From Gammaproteobacteria bacterium (GTDB lineage: Bacteria > Pseudomonadota > Gammaproteobacteria > Ga0077536), in the NCBI GenBank assembly GCA_003540955.1, contig DPMX01000037.1:4266-10880 (forward strand): a stretch of 6,615 bases of DNA, read 5' to 3'. Both the position numbers and the translations under genes were made by a program. The first letter of the stretch is position 1; every line of letters starts with the position of its first letter. Below the pieces are notes generated by a model that saw only the letters and a list, made by a program, of their open reading frames with translations, was not told the DNA's origin and ran no database searches. Below, in pieces: positions 5,400 through 6,615 of this stretch.

Positions 5400-6615
5400 G
5401 TGACCGACACCGTTAAGTATTTGCTCGATGAATCAGATATCCCGAAACAGTGGTACAACATCGCTGCTGACTTACCCGAACCACCGACCTCACCAAAGCA
5501 CCCACAAACCGGGGAAGCACTTCGCCCAAGTGATTTAGAACCCTTATTCTCTAAAGGCGTGATCGAGCAAGAAGTCAGTACAGAGCGCTATATCGACATC
5601 CCCGAACCAGTCCGCGACATCTATCGCCAGTGGAGACCGAGTCCATTGTACCGAGCTCACCGCCTTGAACGAGCCCTCGACACACCAGCCCACATTTACT
5701 ACAAATACGAAGGTGGTAGTCCGGCCGGCAGTCACAAACCTAACACAGCGATTGCACAAGCGTTCTACGCACGCGAGGACGGTGTAAAACGGTTAGCAAC
5801 TGAAACCGGTGCTGGCCAGTGGGGATCATCACTGGCGTTAGCCGGCTCGATGTTTGGGATTGATATAGACGTATTCATGGTTCGAGTAAGTTTCGATCAA
5901 AAGCCCTATCGCCGCGCTTTCATGGAAAGTTTCGGGGCGAGCTGCGTCGCGAGCCCGAGCGACCGCACTCAATCCGGCCGCGCTGTCCTAGCCAAAACGC
6001 CCGAGAGCCGCGGCAGCCTAGGTATCGCAATAAGTGAAGCAGTCGAATGTGCAATAGAACGCGACGACACCAAATATGCACTTGGTAGCGTATTGAATCA
6101 CGTATTGCTGCACCAAACGGTCGTCGGCTTAGAAGCTATACAGCAATTCGAATTAGCAGATGACTATCCGGACATAATAATAGCCTGCACAGGGGGTGGT
6201 AGTAACTTCGGTGGCATTGTATTCCCGTTTCTGGGCCATCAATTGCGGGGCGGTAGAGCAGTCGATATCATTGCTGTAGAGCCGGCCAACTGTCCGACAT
6301 TGACTCGCGGCAAATACGCTTATGATTTTGGCGATACAGCGCACCTCACCCCGTTAGTAAAAATGCACACATTAGGATCGAATTTTGTGCCCCCGGGATT
6401 TCATGCGGGCGGCCTACGCTATCACGGCATGGCACCGCTGGTGAGTCAATGTACTGATCTCGGCTACGTCACCGCGCACGCCTATGATCAGAAAGCGTGT
6501 TTCGAAGCTGGCCTTGCATTTGCGCGCGCCGAGGGAATCATACCAGCGCCAGAAGCCAATCACGCAGTGGTAGCCACTATTGACGCTGCGCACGCTTGTA
6601 AAGCATCCAGCAAAA
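5400..6615 (+). CDS. TrpB2-type tryptophan synthase beta-like PLP enzyme (3' end outside window)
   Basis: A fold-type II PLP enzyme of the TrpB2 subfamily, which condenses indole with L-serine to tryptophan or, in some members, deaminates serine. Visible features: the PLP lysine K113 in GSPAGSHKPNTA, the catalytic Glu E135 in ETGAGQWG, the phosphate-binding CTGGGSN (263-269), VEP at 293-295, and HAGGLRYHGMAP (335-346), a TrpB2 hallmark. The N-terminal WYNIAADLPEPP and the IEQEVSTERYI stretch are also typical of TrpB2 and differ from TrpB1. The start is GTG at 5400: it is the first start after an in-frame stop at 5373 and gives the expected N-terminus. 405 codons are present, and by comparison with the family only some 30-50 residues are missing at the right edge. 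The frame is intact throughout. No trpA is seen nearby, as is common for TrpB2, so indole salvage or serine metabolism is as likely as classical tryptophan synthesis. Confidence 0.93.
   Translation, partial: MTDTVKYLLDESDIPKQWYNIAADLPEPPTSPKHPQTGEALRPSDLEPLFSKGVIEQEVSTERYIDIPEPVRDIYRQWRPSPLYRAHRLERALDTPAHIYYKYEGGSPAGSHKPNTAIAQAFYAREDGVKRLATETGAGQWGSSLALAGSMFGIDIDVFMVRVSFDQKPYRRAFMESFGASCVASPSDRTQSGRAVLAKTPESRGSLGIAISEAVECAIERDDTKYALGSVLNHVLLHQTVVGLEAIQQFELADDYPDIIIACTGGGSNFGGIVFPFLGHQLRGGRAVDIIAVEPANCPTLTRGKYAYDFGDTAHLTPLVKMHTLGSNFVPPGFHAGGLRYHGMAPLVSQCTDLGYVTAHAYDQKACFEAGLAFARAEGIIPAPEANHAVVATIDAAHACKASSK

Overview
The window reads as chromosomal DNA of a Gram-negative bacterium, most likely a gammaproteobacterium. 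This rests on protein resemblance (a membrane-anchored M19 dipeptidase, a FA_desaturase-type enzyme, a TrpB2-type enzyme) and on an exported protein with a classical signal peptide; no rRNA or other marker fixes the taxon. Base composition looks mixed, near half G+C. No tRNA, rRNA, CRISPR array, insertion sequence or phage gene was seen. Coding density is high and no gene-free stretch exceeds 300 bases.

Layout. Positions 1-1528 (+): the 3' end of an unassigned gene, then 16 bases later a membrane fatty acid desaturase with all three histidine boxes, probably one transcript. Positions 1569-3588 (-): three genes transcribed leftward. A small exported protein with an NTF2-like look (3588-3064) is followed by a HAD phosphatase-like hydrolase (2967-2323) and a cupin protein with a strongly basic tail (2246-1569); the last two are probably co-transcribed. 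They converge on the desaturase. Positions 3662-3964 (-): the C-terminal remnant of a MetE-like (cobalamin-independent methionine synthase superfamily) gene. It is cut off by an in-frame TAG and by the neighbouring dipeptidase gene, and is called here as a pseudogene. Positions 4043-6615 (+): a membrane-anchored M19 dipeptidase, then 142 bases later a TrpB2-type PLP enzyme that runs off the right edge with GTG as its start.

How the genes fit together. The dipeptidase releases amino acids from dipeptides outside the inner membrane, and TrpB2 enzymes act on serine and indole, so an amino-acid salvage theme on the right side is conceivable, but the two are not tightly coupled. No trpA or other tryptophan gene is present. 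The cupin-HAD pair suggests a small metabolic module of unknown substrate. I see no convincing novel defence or mobile system. The points most worth a second look are the decayed MetE-like gene, a perfect 21-bp palindrome inside the cupin motif, the metal-ligand substitution and basic tail of the cupin, and the unassigned gene ahead of the desaturase.
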